Assembly: GCA_017853835.1 (NCBI GenBank)
Contig: JAFMIU010000025.1
Span: 1 to 40,313, forward strand
DNA from: Pirellulales bacterium
GTDB lineage: Bacteria > Planctomycetota > Planctomycetia > Pirellulales > UBA1268
DNA: 40,313 bases
Reading direction: 5' to 3'
Part shown: in pieces, positions 9,011 through 17,903 of the stretch
How the letters are laid out: the number at the start of each line of letters is the position of its first letter
Position numbering within the stretch: the stretch's first letter is position 1
Made by a program: the position numbers and the translations under genes
Notes under the pieces: model-generated
The model's input: the letters and a program-made list of their open reading frames with translations, nothing else
The model's database searches: none
What the model was told of the DNA's origin: nothing

Positions 9011-10285
9011 TCAGGACGCCGCCAGAATCGCCTCGGCACACCGTCGGCCGCTCGCCAGGGCTCCATTGATCGAAGCCGTGCCGCAGTGGTCCCCACAGAG
9101 CCACAGGCCGTCGGCAAGCCGTGGCATGCCGGGACGCGCCTGACGTCCTGTCGGGGACTCGTCGGGCAGGGCCCTCCGCACCTCCACGGTCGTGAGATGC
9201 CGCCAGGCCGCCGTCGCGTCGCCAAACCATCCTTGTGCCTGCCGACGAACGGCTTCTTCGAGGCCTTGGCTGTCGGCTGTGTGGCGTGTCGACACCGTGA
9301 TCAGCGATCGCCCGGGAGGAGCGTAGTCGGCAGCCACATCGGACGGCACGGTGAGGTTGTCGATCACGCCACCCGGATCGGCGCTGACGAGGAGCGTTCG
9401 CCTCGCCAGAGGCGAACGCGGCGCGGCAAACGCCACCAGCCGGGTGGACTTCCAGGATCGTTGAGCCCACCCGCCACAGAATGCATCCGGCACCATCGCC
9501 GCGGCCGATGGCCCGTCGGCGGCCACCACCACGTCCCGCGCCACGAGTTCGCTGCCGTCCTCGAGCGTCACGACCCCCGGCCGCGCCGAACGCACCCGCC
9601 GGCCCAGTTCCAGACACCCATGTGGCAGCCCAGACGCCAACTGGCTCGGGATCGCCGCCATACCTCCGGCAGGCAGGCAGGCTCGCCCCAGGGAAAACAT
9701 CGCGAAGTCGAAGAGAAACACCATCGCCGAGGTGTCGAGCAAACGCTCCAAAAAGACACCGCCGAAGAAGGGCACGAAAAACCGTCTGACGAAGCCTTCG
9801 GAAAAACCTCGGGCCGCCAGTTCCGCCGCGGTGGTTCGCTCGGAGGCGGCCGGCGGAGCATCCGGATCGACGAGCCCGGATCGAAAGCCCCGCAAGGCAT
9901 CCTGACGAAGCCTCGCCGTCCGAATGGCATCGGCAGGACCGACGACCCCCGACACCACCGATGCCAGCGCCGTGAACGGACGGCGCCAGGGATCGCTCAC
10001 GCGCATCAGCGTCGATCCCTCGGCCACGAGGGCACCGGGCTCAAACCGCCCCAGCCGAAGCGCGGCGAGATCGAGCTGCCGCCGGCCCTCGGGATAGGCA
10101 TCGTTGAAGACCTGAAAGCCACGATCGATTCGGAATCCGTCGATGGAATCGGTGGCCACCCTTCCGCCCACGCGGTCGGCCGCTTCGACGAGCAGCACCC
10201 TCCTGCCCTGACGGACCAGCGCACGGCTGCATGCGAGCCCTGCGAGCCCGGCCCCCACGACTATGCAATCGGCAATCTGGCTCAT
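9011..10285 (-). CDS. FAD-dependent amine oxidase/phytoene desaturase-like oxidoreductase
   Basis: This 424-residue flavoprotein has an N-terminal Rossmann motif, VVGAGLAGLACSRALV, ending in a VEAADRVGGRVATD block, the dinucleotide-binding signature of amine oxidases and carotenoid desaturases. A C-terminal FAD-contact segment reads GLWLCGDHCGTASINGALASGRRCAE. The middle (FGGVFLERLLDTSAMVFLFDFAMFSLGRACLPAGGMAAIP) resembles desaturase-like oxidoreductases. The substrate is unknown. The ATG at 10285 overlaps the upstream flavoprotein stop as ATGA, so the two are coupled. It is the last gene of the run that begins at queA. Confidence 0.88.
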   Translation of the reverse strand: MSQIADCIVVGAGLAGLACSRALVRQGRRVLLVEAADRVGGRVATDSIDGFRIDRGFQVFNDAYPEGRRQLDLAALRLGRFEPGALVAEGSTLMRVSDPWRRPFTALASVVSGVVGPADAIRTARLRQDALRGFRSGLVDPDAPPAASERTTAAELAARGFSEGFVRRFFVPFFGGVFLERLLDTSAMVFLFDFAMFSLGRACLPAGGMAAIPSQLASGLPHGCLELGRRVRSARPGVVTLEDGSELVARDVVVAADGPSAAAMVPDAFCGGWAQRSWKSTRLVAFAAPRSPLARRTLLVSADPGGVIDNLTVPSDVAADYAPPGRSLITVSTRHTADSQGLEEAVRRQAQGWFGDATAAWRHLTTVEVRRALPDESPTGRQARPGMPRLADGLWLCGDHCGTASINGALASGRRCAEAILAAS

Positions 10286-11352
10286 CGATGTCCTCCCTGG
10301 AGTTGCTGCACCATCCACGCACCTGTCGCCGCGCCGCTCGCAAACGCCCCTTCCACACGAGGTCCGGCGAAGGCGTCACCGCAGCAGGCAATCGGAGGCC
10401 GCTCCATCACCACCCCGACCGGGTCGGGCAGCACCGTGGTGGGCGTCGCATACTTCCAGCGGTGGATCGAACGCTCCACGATCACCTCCTGTGGATCACC
10501 GTCGATCCAGGGCCGAATGGCCTGGCTGAGCGAGGTGGCCACCTCGCTCAGCGGTGCGTCGAAGTGCTCGCGGCTGAAGGACCCGGTGGCGTGCACCGTG
10601 AGCGCCGGCACGGCGGAGAGGCCCTTCCGACGATTGTCGGCCACCCACGCAACCGGCCCTGACGAGTCGTCGGCAAACTGAATCGCCCCCGGTTCGGGCA
10701 CCAGGCTCGGCCGGGCGAGCACGAGCATGACGGCGAAGCACGGATCGTAGGCGACGGTCTGCAGCCGTGCGACCCGATCGGCCCCCATCCGACCGAGCAC
10801 CGCGCCCGCCGCCAGAAGGTCGAGGGACTGAGGCACGGGGGGTGTGAGCACGCAGCCGGCCGCCTCGACCACGTCGCCCGCGCCATGCTCGTCCTCGACG
10901 GTCACCCGAACGGCCCCTGCCCCGATCGCCACCGCCGTCGCCCTGGCGGCTGTTCGCACCGTGATGGCCTCGTTCCGCGACACCAGCCACTTCGGCAGGT
11001 CGCTCATGCCCCGGGCGCCGCGGTATCGCGGGTGGCCATCACCCGACGTCGCGGCCGCCATGCCGATGCTGCCATCACGAGCAAAACCCCGGCACCATTC
11101 GACCACCATGCCCTCGCGAGCGGCCGTGTCGATGACGTGCTGAAAGGCCTCCGTGCGAGCCGTGAAAAACTGCGCCCCGTGGTCGCACACCGCCCCACCG
11201 ACACGACGGGTGGCCATTCGCCCCCCCACACCGCGTGACTTGTCAAGCACGATCACCCGACGCCCCGACGCTGCGATCGTCGACGCCGCCATCAGGCCGG
11301 CGATACCCGCGCCGACGACCACTGCGTCCCAGGTGGCAGGCGGCGCGGTCAC
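10282..11352 (-). CDS. Renalase-like NAD(P)/FAD-dependent oxidoreductase
   Basis: This is a 356-residue flavoprotein. The N-terminus VVVGAGIAGLMAASTIAASG, followed by VIVLDKSRGVGGRMATRR and DHGAQFFTAR, is characteristic of the bacterial renalase-like group. Bacterial renalases oxidise off-pathway dihydronicotinamide isomers, but that activity is not proven for this branch. The C-terminal RWKYATPTT and CCGDAFAGPRVEGAFASG segments match the family. The start is GTG at 11352, overlapping the deacetylase stop as GTGA. The two consecutive coupled flavoproteins may act on related substrates or repair damaged cofactors. Confidence 0.88.
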   Translation of the reverse strand: MTAPPATWDAVVVGAGIAGLMAASTIAASGRRVIVLDKSRGVGGRMATRRVGGAVCDHGAQFFTARTEAFQHVIDTAAREGMVVEWCRGFARDGSIGMAAATSGDGHPRYRGARGMSDLPKWLVSRNEAITVRTAARATAVAIGAGAVRVTVEDEHGAGDVVEAAGCVLTPPVPQSLDLLAAGAVLGRMGADRVARLQTVAYDPCFAVMLVLARPSLVPEPGAIQFADDSSGPVAWVADNRRKGLSAVPALTVHATGSFSREHFDAPLSEVATSLSQAIRPWIDGDPQEVIVERSIHRWKYATPTTVLPDPVGVVMERPPIACCGDAFAGPRVEGAFASGAATGAWMVQQLQGGHR

Positions 11353-12095
11353 GACACCGGCCCGTCCGATGGAAAGAGCATTCGCATCGGATCGGTGGTG
11401 AGCGGCATCCGACTGGACGACAGCACCTCACCGGCCGGGCAGCCGGCCATCATGCCGACCGTCTCGGCCATCGACCGCACCCGCGGATAGACGTGGGCCT
11501 TCTCCGGCGGGAACTGGGAGGCGTAGCAGGCGATCGATGCCAGTTTGGTCTCGAGATGCCCGGCGATGTCGACCACCAGCGGCCAGTGCCCCGGTGGAAC
11601 CTGCGCCACACCCGCCAGGAGAAAATAGGTGAGGAACTGCGGCACGGTGTGCACGGGAAGCCCGGCGAACGTGTCGTCCCATTTCGTGAGGCGGGAATAA
11701 AAAACGGCCGCCTCGGTGATGGCCACCGCCTGGGCGTGGTCGGGGGACGCGAGCGGCGTCTTGTCGCCCAATCCGAGGACGAGCCTCGGCCGCCAGCGCC
11801 GAAAGATCGTCGCCAGGGCCACCCGCACCTCGAAGCCGTCGAACAGCCGACGATTCGTGAAGCTGAGCGTTTCCCGATGGACCACGCCAAGGGCCGCGGC
11901 CGCAGCGGCAGCCTCGCGCAACCGTTCCTCCGGACCGCTCGATCGTGGCGTCGGCTCGCCATCGGTGAGATCGACGATCCCGATGCGATACCCCTTCGAC
12001 GCCATCAGGGCGAGCGTCCCACCGCAGCCGATCTCGACGTCGTCGGGATGAGCGCCGACCGCGATCACGTCAAGTGGTGGCGGCAGGTCTGCCAT
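11349..12095 (-). CDS. PIG-L/LmbE deacetylase, BshB1-like
   Basis: This is a 248-residue zinc-dependent N-acetylglucosamine deacetylase-fold protein. It shows AHPDD at 15-19 (Zn ligands His16, Asp19) and SPDH at 117-120, followed by AVAITEAAVFYSRL. The VDLTDGEPTPRSS block, SIACYASQFP and the length match BshB1, the deacetylase of GlcNAc-malate in bacillithiol synthesis. BshA and BshC are not in the window, so the low-molecular-weight thiol role is a family inference. Other PIG-L substrates remain possible. ATG 12095 lies 7 bases after cobL, and the gene ends overlapping the renalase-like gene. Confidence 0.88.
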   Translation of the reverse strand: MADLPPPLDVIAVGAHPDDVEIGCGGTLALMASKGYRIGIVDLTDGEPTPRSSGPEERLREAAAAAAALGVVHRETLSFTNRRLFDGFEVRVALATIFRRWRPRLVLGLGDKTPLASPDHAQAVAITEAAVFYSRLTKWDDTFAGLPVHTVPQFLTYFLLAGVAQVPPGHWPLVVDIAGHLETKLASIACYASQFPPEKAHVYPRVRSMAETVGMMAGCPAGEVLSSSRMPLTTDPMRMLFPSDGPVS

Positions 12096-12102
12096 CGGCG
12101 AC

Positions 12103-13347
12103 TCAGAAAGGCTTCGTGGCGGCGATCAGAAACGTGGGGTTGATCGCCTCGAATCGGATGCGATCCAGCTGCTCGATCCCCCGAGCAATGTTGACCATCC
12201 AATATGCCGCGTCCTCGGAGCGTGACCGGAGCAGGGAGTGCATCGCCGCCAGGTTTTCAATGCTGTTGCAGGCCGTCACGAGCCGACCGCCCGGCGTGAG
12301 CCGCCCCCAGGCCTGCTCCACCAGCATCGCAACATCACGGCCGCTGCCGCCGACGTAGATGGCATCCGGATCCGGAAGGGCCGCCCATGCCTCCGGCGCC
12401 CGACCGAGCACGGCATCGAGATTCGCCACGCCGAACCGCACGGCATTCTCGCGAATGAGCGCGTGGTCGTCGGGATCCATTTCAATGGCGAAGACCCGGC
12501 CGTCACGGGCGATCCGGGCCGCCTCGAGCCCAACCGAGCCGCTCCCCGCTCCAACGTCCCACACCACGCTCGTGGGTTGCACCTGAAGCTCGGCGATCGC
12601 GAGCGACCGAACCTCGGCCGGCGTGAGGAGTCCTCGCTTCGGCCGCGACTGCAGGAAGCATTCGTCGGGATTGCCAAACAGCCTCGTGCCGGTCTGGCCG
12701 GGCTTGTCGGCCGCGCGAGCCTTTCGCACGAGAATCATCACGTTCGGCGAGGCAAACGAGTCGCGGGCGATGTCGGCGAGGCTTCCCTGGGTCACTCGTT
12801 CATCCGGAGAACCGAGGTTTTCGCACACGTAGGCCTGGAAGTAGTCGATGCCTTCATCGAGCAGGGCGCGGGCGACGGCCGCGGCCGACCATTGGTCGCT
12901 CGTAAAGAGACCGACTGTTTCGCTCGACCGCACGCGATCGACCACCCGCTCGATCGACTGGCCGGAGAGGTTGGCAAGAAAGGCCTCCTCCCACGACTCC
13001 TTCACCCGGGCGAAGGCGAGTTGCATGCTGCTGACGTGCGGCACGACCTCGAACCGGTCCTTGCCGAGTTTGGCGCAGAGATACCGGGCGGTTCCGTAGA
13101 ACAGCGGATCGCCCGAGGCAAGCGCGACGATTCGCTTGTCGCCAGCGTCGCTGATCCGGTCGACGAGGTCCTCGAGCCCGGCAGCCGCCACGAGCCGCGA
13201 CTGGAGCGTTGCGGGCAGGAGCGAAGCACACGACTCCGGGCCCACCAGCACGTCGGCCCCTTCGACGAGACGCCGGGCCTGGGCGGTCATGCCTTCGACG
13301 CCGTCGTCACCGATTCCGACGATGTACACCTTCTCCGTAGCCGCCAC
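12103..13347 (-). CDS. cobL: Precorrin-6Y C5,15-methyltransferase, CbiE-CbiT fusion
   Basis: This 414-residue enzyme of corrin ring synthesis methylates C5 and C15 and decarboxylates the C12 acetate. Residues 1-215 form the CbiE SAM-methyltransferase domain, with VYIVGIGDDG, SGDPLFYG (78-85) and a late MILVRKA. Residues 222-414 form the CbiT domain, with GLLTPAEVRSLA, the SAM loop WDVGAGSGSVGLE (263-275) and FAIEMDPD. The GTG start at 13347 is supported by GAGGA eight bases upstream. No other cobalamin gene is seen in 40 kb, so this step is detached from its pathway genes and sits next to thiol and Fe-S genes. Confidence 0.95.
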   Translation of the reverse strand: MAATEKVYIVGIGDDGVEGMTAQARRLVEGADVLVGPESCASLLPATLQSRLVAAAGLEDLVDRISDAGDKRIVALASGDPLFYGTARYLCAKLGKDRFEVVPHVSSMQLAFARVKESWEEAFLANLSGQSIERVVDRVRSSETVGLFTSDQWSAAAVARALLDEGIDYFQAYVCENLGSPDERVTQGSLADIARDSFASPNVMILVRKARAADKPGQTGTRLFGNPDECFLQSRPKRGLLTPAEVRSLAIAELQVQPTSVVWDVGAGSGSVGLEAARIARDGRVFAIEMDPDDHALIRENAVRFGVANLDAVLGRAPEAWAALPDPDAIYVGGSGRDVAMLVEQAWGRLTPGGRLVTACNSIENLAAMHSLLRSRSEDAAYWMVNIARGIEQLDRIRFEAINPTFLIAATKPF

Positions 13348-13380
13348 GTCTGATGTCCTCGATGGGCGGAACGGCGCCGC

Positions 13381-13713
13381 TCAGGCCTGAAACGAACTGC
13401 CGCACCCGCAGGTCTTCTTCGCGTTCGGATTGTTGAACGTGAAGCCCCGCTTGTCGATACCGTCGTGGAAATCGAGCGTGGTGCCGTCGAGAAACAGGTC
13501 GCTCTTCCGATCGACCACCACCGCCACGCCGTGCTGCTCCGTCTTGGCGTCGATCTTCGGGTCGAACTGGGTGTCGAAGCCCAACGAGTAGCTGAAGCCG
13601 CTGCAGCCGCCGCCGGCGACGCCCACGCGGAGAACCGTCTCCGGAGCGAGCTTCTGCTCGGTGATGATCTTCTTGACCTCGGTGGCGGCTTTTTCCGTGA
13701 GCGTGATCGACAT
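13381..13713 (-). CDS. erpA: A-type iron-sulfur cluster carrier (IscA/ErpA family)
   Basis: This 110-residue scaffold or carrier delivers Fe-S clusters to apo-enzymes. The three conserved cysteines are present: Cys37 in GGGCSGF, and Cys102 and Cys104 in the C-terminal CGCGSSF motif. The start at 13713 ([10 protein letters not shown]) has GAGGAG nearby; the upstream extension in frame is not supported. The gene lies 107 bases after the cysteine desulfurase gene and 33 bases before cobL. Together with the desulfurase it supplies part of an Fe-S pathway, though no IscU or SUF genes are visible. IscA, ErpA and SufA cannot be told apart with certainty from sequence alone. Confidence 0.93.
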   Translation of the reverse strand: MSITLTEKAATEVKKIITEQKLAPETVLRVGVAGGGCSGFSYSLGFDTQFDPKIDAKTEQHGVAVVVDRKSDLFLDGTTLDFHDGIDKRGFTFNNPNAKKTCGCGSSFQA

Positions 13714-13820
13714 GGCAGGCTCCTCATGCTGGCGGGTTCGGGGCTCGGCGAATGCCAAACCCCAGCGATGCAATCGTATCCGGGGGACCGCCGGCCAGAA
13801 AGCCCCTTTTTCCCGTTCCG

Positions 13821-15047
13821 TCAGAACGACCGCAGCCGCTCGACCCCGGCTGCGATCCGCCGGGCCGCCTCGAGCACCTCCCCCTCGGTCGTGAACCGCG
13901 ACAGCCCGAAGCGAAGACTGGCCCGGGCCTCGTCCTCGGTGAGGCCGAGCGCCAGCAGCACATGGCTTGGCCGCGGGTGCTCCGATGAGCACGCGCTTCC
14001 AGAACTCACGGCGAGACCGTCGCTTGCGAGCATGGCCAGCAGCGACTGCCCATCCACCCCGGCGATCCTGACGTTGAGGTTGTTGGCAAGCCGCTGCGGG
14101 CTTCCTCGATCGTCAACGGCATCGAGCGGCGGACCGTTGAGGGCCACTCCGTCGATCGACGAGCGAAGCGTCTCCCACAGACGATCGCGCCAGCGACGCA
14201 GGGTGCTCGGCTCCTCGCCGAGGGCGGCGGTGGCAAGCCGTGCCGCCTCGGCAAGGCCCACGACGCCCGGCACGTCGATCGTGCCGCTCCGCATGCCCCG
14301 CTCCTGGCCTCCACCAAACATGATCGGCTCCACCCGCACGGCTCGGCCTCGCCGTCGCACGTACAGTGCCCCTGTTCCCTTGGGTCCATGAAACTTGTGC
14401 GCCGAAAAACTCGCGAGATCGGCGCCGATCGCATCGACATTCACCGGCATCCGCCCCATCACCTGGGCACAGTCGACATGCACGATCGCCCCAACGGCAT
14501 GGGCCCGTTCGGCGATGGCCGCGACGTCCTGCACGACCCCGATCTCGTTGTTCGCCAGAAGCACGGACACGAGGAAGGTGTCGGGACGCAGCGCCGCCTC
14601 CAGGTCGGCCATGCGCACGAGCCCGGCGCGAGCCGGCTCATCCTGACCGTGGACGGCCAGGCGGGTGACGGCCACCCCGCCACGCTCCAGATGCTCGATC
14701 GGATCGAGCACGGCATGGTGCTCCGTGGCAAGCGTCAGGATGTGCCCGCCCGGTGCGCCGGCCACCCGTTCACGCCCCCGCGCCGCCGTGCCGAGAATGG
14801 CAAGGTTCGCGCTCTCGGTAGCCCCGCTCGTGAACACCACTTCCCGGGCCTCGGCGCCGATCGACTCCGCAAACGACGCACGGGCCGAGGCGACGGCGTC
14901 GCGGGCCTCGCGCCCCATCTCGTGGGTCGTGCTGCCGGCATTGCCGTAGTGCTCGGTCAGCCAGGGCAGCATCGCCTCGAGCACCCGCGGGTCGAGCCGG
15001 GTGGTGGCGTGGTTGTCGAGATAGATGGTCGGTGGACCGTCGGCCAT
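13821..15047 (-). CDS. iscS: Cysteine desulfurase (NifS/IscS class V aminotransferase)
   Basis: This 408-residue PLP enzyme removes sulfur from cysteine for Fe-S clusters and thiolated tRNA. It shows [13 protein letters not shown] at the N-terminus, [22 protein letters not shown] (His110) and HVDCAQ. The PLP lysine is Lys218 in [10 protein letters not shown]. The catalytic cysteine loop SSGSACSSE (Cys353) is of the long-loop group I type seen in IscS and NifS. The ATG lies two bases after the Nudix-like gene. The next gene encodes an A-type carrier, which fits Fe-S assembly. IscS versus NifS naming is uncertain. Confidence 0.95.
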   Translation of the reverse strand: MADGPPTIYLDNHATTRLDPRVLEAMLPWLTEHYGNAGSTTHEMGREARDAVASARASFAESIGAEAREVVFTSGATESANLAILGTAARGRERVAGAPGGHILTLATEHHAVLDPIEHLERGGVAVTRLAVHGQDEPARAGLVRMADLEAALRPDTFLVSVLLANNEIGVVQDVAAIAERAHAVGAIVHVDCAQVMGRMPVNVDAIGADLASFSAHKFHGPKGTGALYVRRRGRAVRVEPIMFGGGQERGMRSGTIDVPGVVGLAEAARLATAALGEEPSTLRRWRDRLWETLRSSIDGVALNGPPLDAVDDRGSPQRLANNLNVRIAGVDGQSLLAMLASDGLAVSSGSACSSEHPRPSHVLLALGLTEDEARASLRFGLSRFTTEGEVLEAARRIAAGVERLRSF

Positions 15048-15049
15048 GA

Positions 15050-15679
15050 TCAGCCGAGTCTCCCCTCACGGATGGCGTCGAGCGTGATCTGCGACCAGGT
15101 CTCAAATCGGTCACGATCGGCCATGAGCACATCGAGCGTTGAAAAGCCGCAGTCGATCAGTTCGCTCTCCCGAGACGCCACACCCGGGCGATCCAGCTCG
15201 AGCACGTGCACGATCCCGAGGTGCACGCTTCCGACGGCGTTGGAATCGTCGTTGATCAGCCCCACGCACCGGGCCGTCCAGGCCCCGTCGATGGCGATCT
15301 CCTCGGCGAGCTCGCGTCGCATGCCGGCATCGTAGGAGGTGTCGTCGCCGTGCTCGCCGTCGATGCTCGAGATGTGGCCGCCGATCCCGAGCGATCGCTT
15401 GGCCCGGAGCCGGGCCTCGCTCTGGCCTCCCCCACGGGTGTAGGCGAAGTAGTGCGGCACCCCCGAGGCATCCCGCCACGAGAGCACGCAGTAGGGAATC
15501 AGCTGCTTGAACGAGGGATCATCCTCCACGGTCGATCGCGGCCGCCACGAGGTATGCGTCCGGTCGAGGAGCGCCGGAAGGTACGCCGCCACGTCGCCGC
15601 AGAACCCCTGAAAGGCTCCCACGCGATCAAATAGCGACCGGGGCACCACGAGCACGTCTTCCTGCGGCAGGTCCGACAT
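15050..15679 (-). CDS. Nudix-like hydrolase of unknown substrate
   Basis: This is a 209-residue protein. The central part reads SLGIGGHISSIDGEHGDD (97-113), then GMRRELAEEIAI (119-130), which resembles a Nudix fold with the RE-x-x-EE metal-binding helix. The distance from Gly-Gly-His to the helix is longer than in the standard 23-residue Nudix box, so it is an atypical member. An FAYTRGGGQSEARL segment precedes it. ATG 15679 is chosen because GGAGGG lies 8 bases upstream; GTG 15685 is too close to that site. It sits between queA and the desulfurase gene with tight spacing. The substrate cannot be predicted. Confidence 0.78.
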   Translation of the reverse strand: MSDLPQEDVLVVPRSLFDRVGAFQGFCGDVAAYLPALLDRTHTSWRPRSTVEDDPSFKQLIPYCVLSWRDASGVPHYFAYTRGGGQSEARLRAKRSLGIGGHISSIDGEHGDDTSYDAGMRRELAEEIAIDGAWTARCVGLINDDSNAVGSVHLGIVHVLELDRPGVASRESELIDCGFSTLDVLMADRDRFETWSQITLDAIREGRLG

Positions 15680-15706
15680 CGTCACATCCCTCCGGGGATC
15701 AGGGGT

Positions 15707-16786
15707 TCACAGAATGAGCATGGCGTCGCCATAACTCAGCATCCGATACCGCTCGCGAATAGCCTCGGCGTAGGCCTGCATCACGAGGTCTCGCGAGGCG
15801 AAGGCCGACACGAGCACCATGAGCGTTGTCCGCGGCATGTGAAAGTTCGTCAACAGGGCATCGACGACGCGGAATGGAAACCCGGGCCGGATGAACAAAT
15901 CGGTCGATCCCGACCAGGGCGAGAGCGTGCCTCCCCGTGCCGCCGATTCGAGGGTTCGCACCGCCGTCGTCCCGACTGCCACCACGCGCCCGCCCCGCTG
16001 TCTCGTCTGCTCGATGGCGCCGACGGTCTCGGAAGGACACTCGCCCCACTCGGCATGCATCACATGGTCGTCGAGCCGCTCGCCCCCGAGGGGCCGAAAC
16101 GTGCCGAGCCCGACATGGAGCGTCACCCGGGCATGGGCGATCCCTTGGGAGGAGAGCTGCTCGAACAGGGGCTCGGTGAAGTGGAGGCCGGCCGTCGGCG
16201 CCGCGGCCGAACCGGCCGCCCTCGCAAAGACGGTCTGGTAGCGATCGCGATCGCCGTCGCGTTCGATGCCGTCGCGAATGTAGCCAGGAAGCGGCACGCG
16301 ACCGACCCGTTGGAGCACGGCTTCCGCCGGTTCGTCAGCCGCCGTGCCGCACGGGCGCGCCACCCACGCCCCGCCGGCGGCACGATCGACCAGTTCCAGG
16401 TGCACGGCGTCGAAGCCATCCCGTGCGGTGAGCACGATCCGCTCCCCGATCGCAGGCCGCCCGCGGGTCTGGGCCACGAGCACCCATGCGCCCTCGTGGA
16501 GGCCTTCGGCCTCGGTGCGAAGGAAGAGCCCCTCCCACGAGCCTCCCGTCGCGGCACGGCGGCCGACGAGCCGCGCCGGCACCACCTTCGTGTCGTTCAC
16601 GACGAGCAGGTCGCCCGGCGCGAGGAGACTCGGCAGGTCGCGGATGCCGCGATGGTCGAAGGATCCGCGAGCCCGGTGGACGACGAGCATCCGAGCCGCG
16701 GCCCGGTCGGCCAGCGGTTCCTGGGCGATCAACTCCTCGGGGAGGGCGTAGTCGTAGGAGGAAGCAGCGTCGAGATCGTCGGGCAT
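15707..16786 (-). CDS. queA: S-adenosylmethionine:tRNA ribosyltransferase-isomerase QueA
   Basis: QueA transfers and isomerises the ribosyl group of SAM onto preQ1 in tRNA, giving epoxyqueuosine. The 359-residue protein begins with YDYALPEELIAQEPL and shows RDLPSLLAPGDLLVVNDTKVVPARL, APTAGLHFTEPLF, VTLHVGLGTFRP, GTTAVRTLE and TDLFIRPGFPFRVVDALLTNFHMP, all family blocks. ATG 16786 gives the family start; an in-frame ATG at 16795 is the alternative. The gene heads the long minus-strand run and is divergent from rsmH across about 100 bases. No other queuosine gene is seen. Confidence 0.96.
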   Translation of the reverse strand: MPDDLDAASSYDYALPEELIAQEPLADRAAARMLVVHRARGSFDHRGIRDLPSLLAPGDLLVVNDTKVVPARLVGRRAATGGSWEGLFLRTEAEGLHEGAWVLVAQTRGRPAIGERIVLTARDGFDAVHLELVDRAAGGAWVARPCGTAADEPAEAVLQRVGRVPLPGYIRDGIERDGDRDRYQTVFARAAGSAAAPTAGLHFTEPLFEQLSSQGIAHARVTLHVGLGTFRPLGGERLDDHVMHAEWGECPSETVGAIEQTRQRGGRVVAVGTTAVRTLESAARGGTLSPWSGSTDLFIRPGFPFRVVDALLTNFHMPRTTLMVLVSAFASRDLVMQAYAEAIRERYRMLSYGDAMLIL

Positions 16787-16887
16787 GACGATCATCGTAG
16801 CGCACGGCGGCGGTGAAAAAAACGCCTCGTCAGGGTGTTGCCGTGCCGGCCGCACGCAGGCGGGCACGGGGCTGGTAGAGTGGCAGC

Positions 16888-17796
16888 ATGGCCGAACCCG
16901 CCAGCATCCACACCAGCGTCCTGCCCGCCGAAGTGATGTCGTTCCTGGCGATCGAGCCCGGCATGACGGTCGTTGACGGCACCCTCGGCGGGGGTGGCCA
17001 CACCCGACTGATGGCCGAGGCCGTCGGCCCGACGGGCCGCGTGATCGCGCTCGACCGCGACCCCGTGGCGATCGAGCGAGGCGCCCGGGAACTCGCCGGC
17101 AGGCCGGTGCGGTTTGCGCAGGCCAACTTCTGCGACATTCCCGAGGTACTCGAGGCGCTCGACCTCACGGCCGTGGACCGGGTGCTCCTCGACATCGGCC
17201 TTTCGAGCGACCAACTCGCCGACGACACACGCGGCTTTTCGTTCGACTCGGAAGGACCGCTCGATCTCCGCTTCGACCCGACGGAGGGGGAGCCGGCGTG
17301 GCGGATAGTCAATCGACTCAGGCCTGAGACCCTCGCCGACATCATCTACGAGTTTGGCGAGGAGCGATTCAGCCGGCGCATCGCCCGACGCATCGCCACC
17401 GTGCGTGAGCGGGAGCCGATCAAGACGGCCCGCGACCTGGCCCGCATCGTCGTCGGCGCCGTGCCACGACAGCACCCTCCCTCCCGGATTCATCCCGCAA
17501 CGCGAACATTCCAGGCACTCCGGATCGCGGTCAATCAGGAACTCAAATCGCTTCGGATCGCCCTGGAGCGCATCCCGTCCACCCTGTCAGCCGGCGGACG
17601 CCTCGTGGTGATCTCCTTCCACTCCCTCGAAGACCGCCTCGTGAAGGAGGCGTTCCGGAACCGTCAGGTCTGGGACTGCCTCACCAAATCACCGGTGGAG
17701 GCCGGTGACGACGAAATCAGCCGAAACCCCAGAAGCCGTTCCGCCAAACTTCGCGCTGCCCAACGGGCCCCAAACCGCAGCGCCGAGGCAGACTAG
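16888..17796 (+). CDS. rsmH: 16S rRNA (cytosine1402-N4)-methyltransferase RsmH (MraW)
   Basis: RsmH methylates N4 of C1402 in the ribosomal P site. The 302-residue protein starts with HTSVLPAEVMSFL and shows the SAM motif DGTLGGGGHT, LDRDP, DRVLLDIGLSSDQLDD-type residues, RIHPATRTFQALRIAVNQEL and SFHSLEDRLVK. It usually opens the dcw cluster with ftsL and penicillin-binding protein genes, but none of these follow here. The next gene instead encodes a single-pass membrane LysM protein. Divergent from queA. Confidence 0.97.
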   Translation: MAEPASIHTSVLPAEVMSFLAIEPGMTVVDGTLGGGGHTRLMAEAVGPTGRVIALDRDPVAIERGARELAGRPVRFAQANFCDIPEVLEALDLTAVDRVLLDIGLSSDQLADDTRGFSFDSEGPLDLRFDPTEGEPAWRIVNRLRPETLADIIYEFGEERFSRRIARRIATVREREPIKTARDLARIVVGAVPRQHPPSRIHPATRTFQALRIAVNQELKSLRIALERIPSTLSAGGRLVVISFHSLEDRLVKEAFRNRQVWDCLTKSPVEAGDDEISRNPRSRSAKLRAAQRAPNRSAEAD

Positions 17797-17867
17797 GCAA
17801 GCTGGCGAACGGCGCGGCTGATCTGGCCTCGTTGCCTCGATTTCACGACACTTCCCGCCTTTCATGC

Positions 17868-17890
17868 GGCGACCGTCGGTCGCCGACGGT
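17868..17890. repeat. Nested palindromes between rsmH and the LysM gene
   Basis: GGCGACC-GTC-GGTCGCC (17868-17884) is a perfect 7-base inverted repeat. It overlaps a second one, ACCGTC-GGTCGCC-GACGGT (17872-17890). The two are mutually exclusive stems 13-35 bases before the LysM start codon. They could be a terminator, a leader element or a protein-binding site. Confidence 0.4.
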
Positions 17891-17903
17891 CCACGGACAC
17901 GGT

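Noticed and set aside
8249..10681. Long plus-strand open frame (810 codons) over tetR and the flavoproteins
   Set aside because: It crosses several real minus-strand genes and their intergenic promoter, and it has low-complexity composition.
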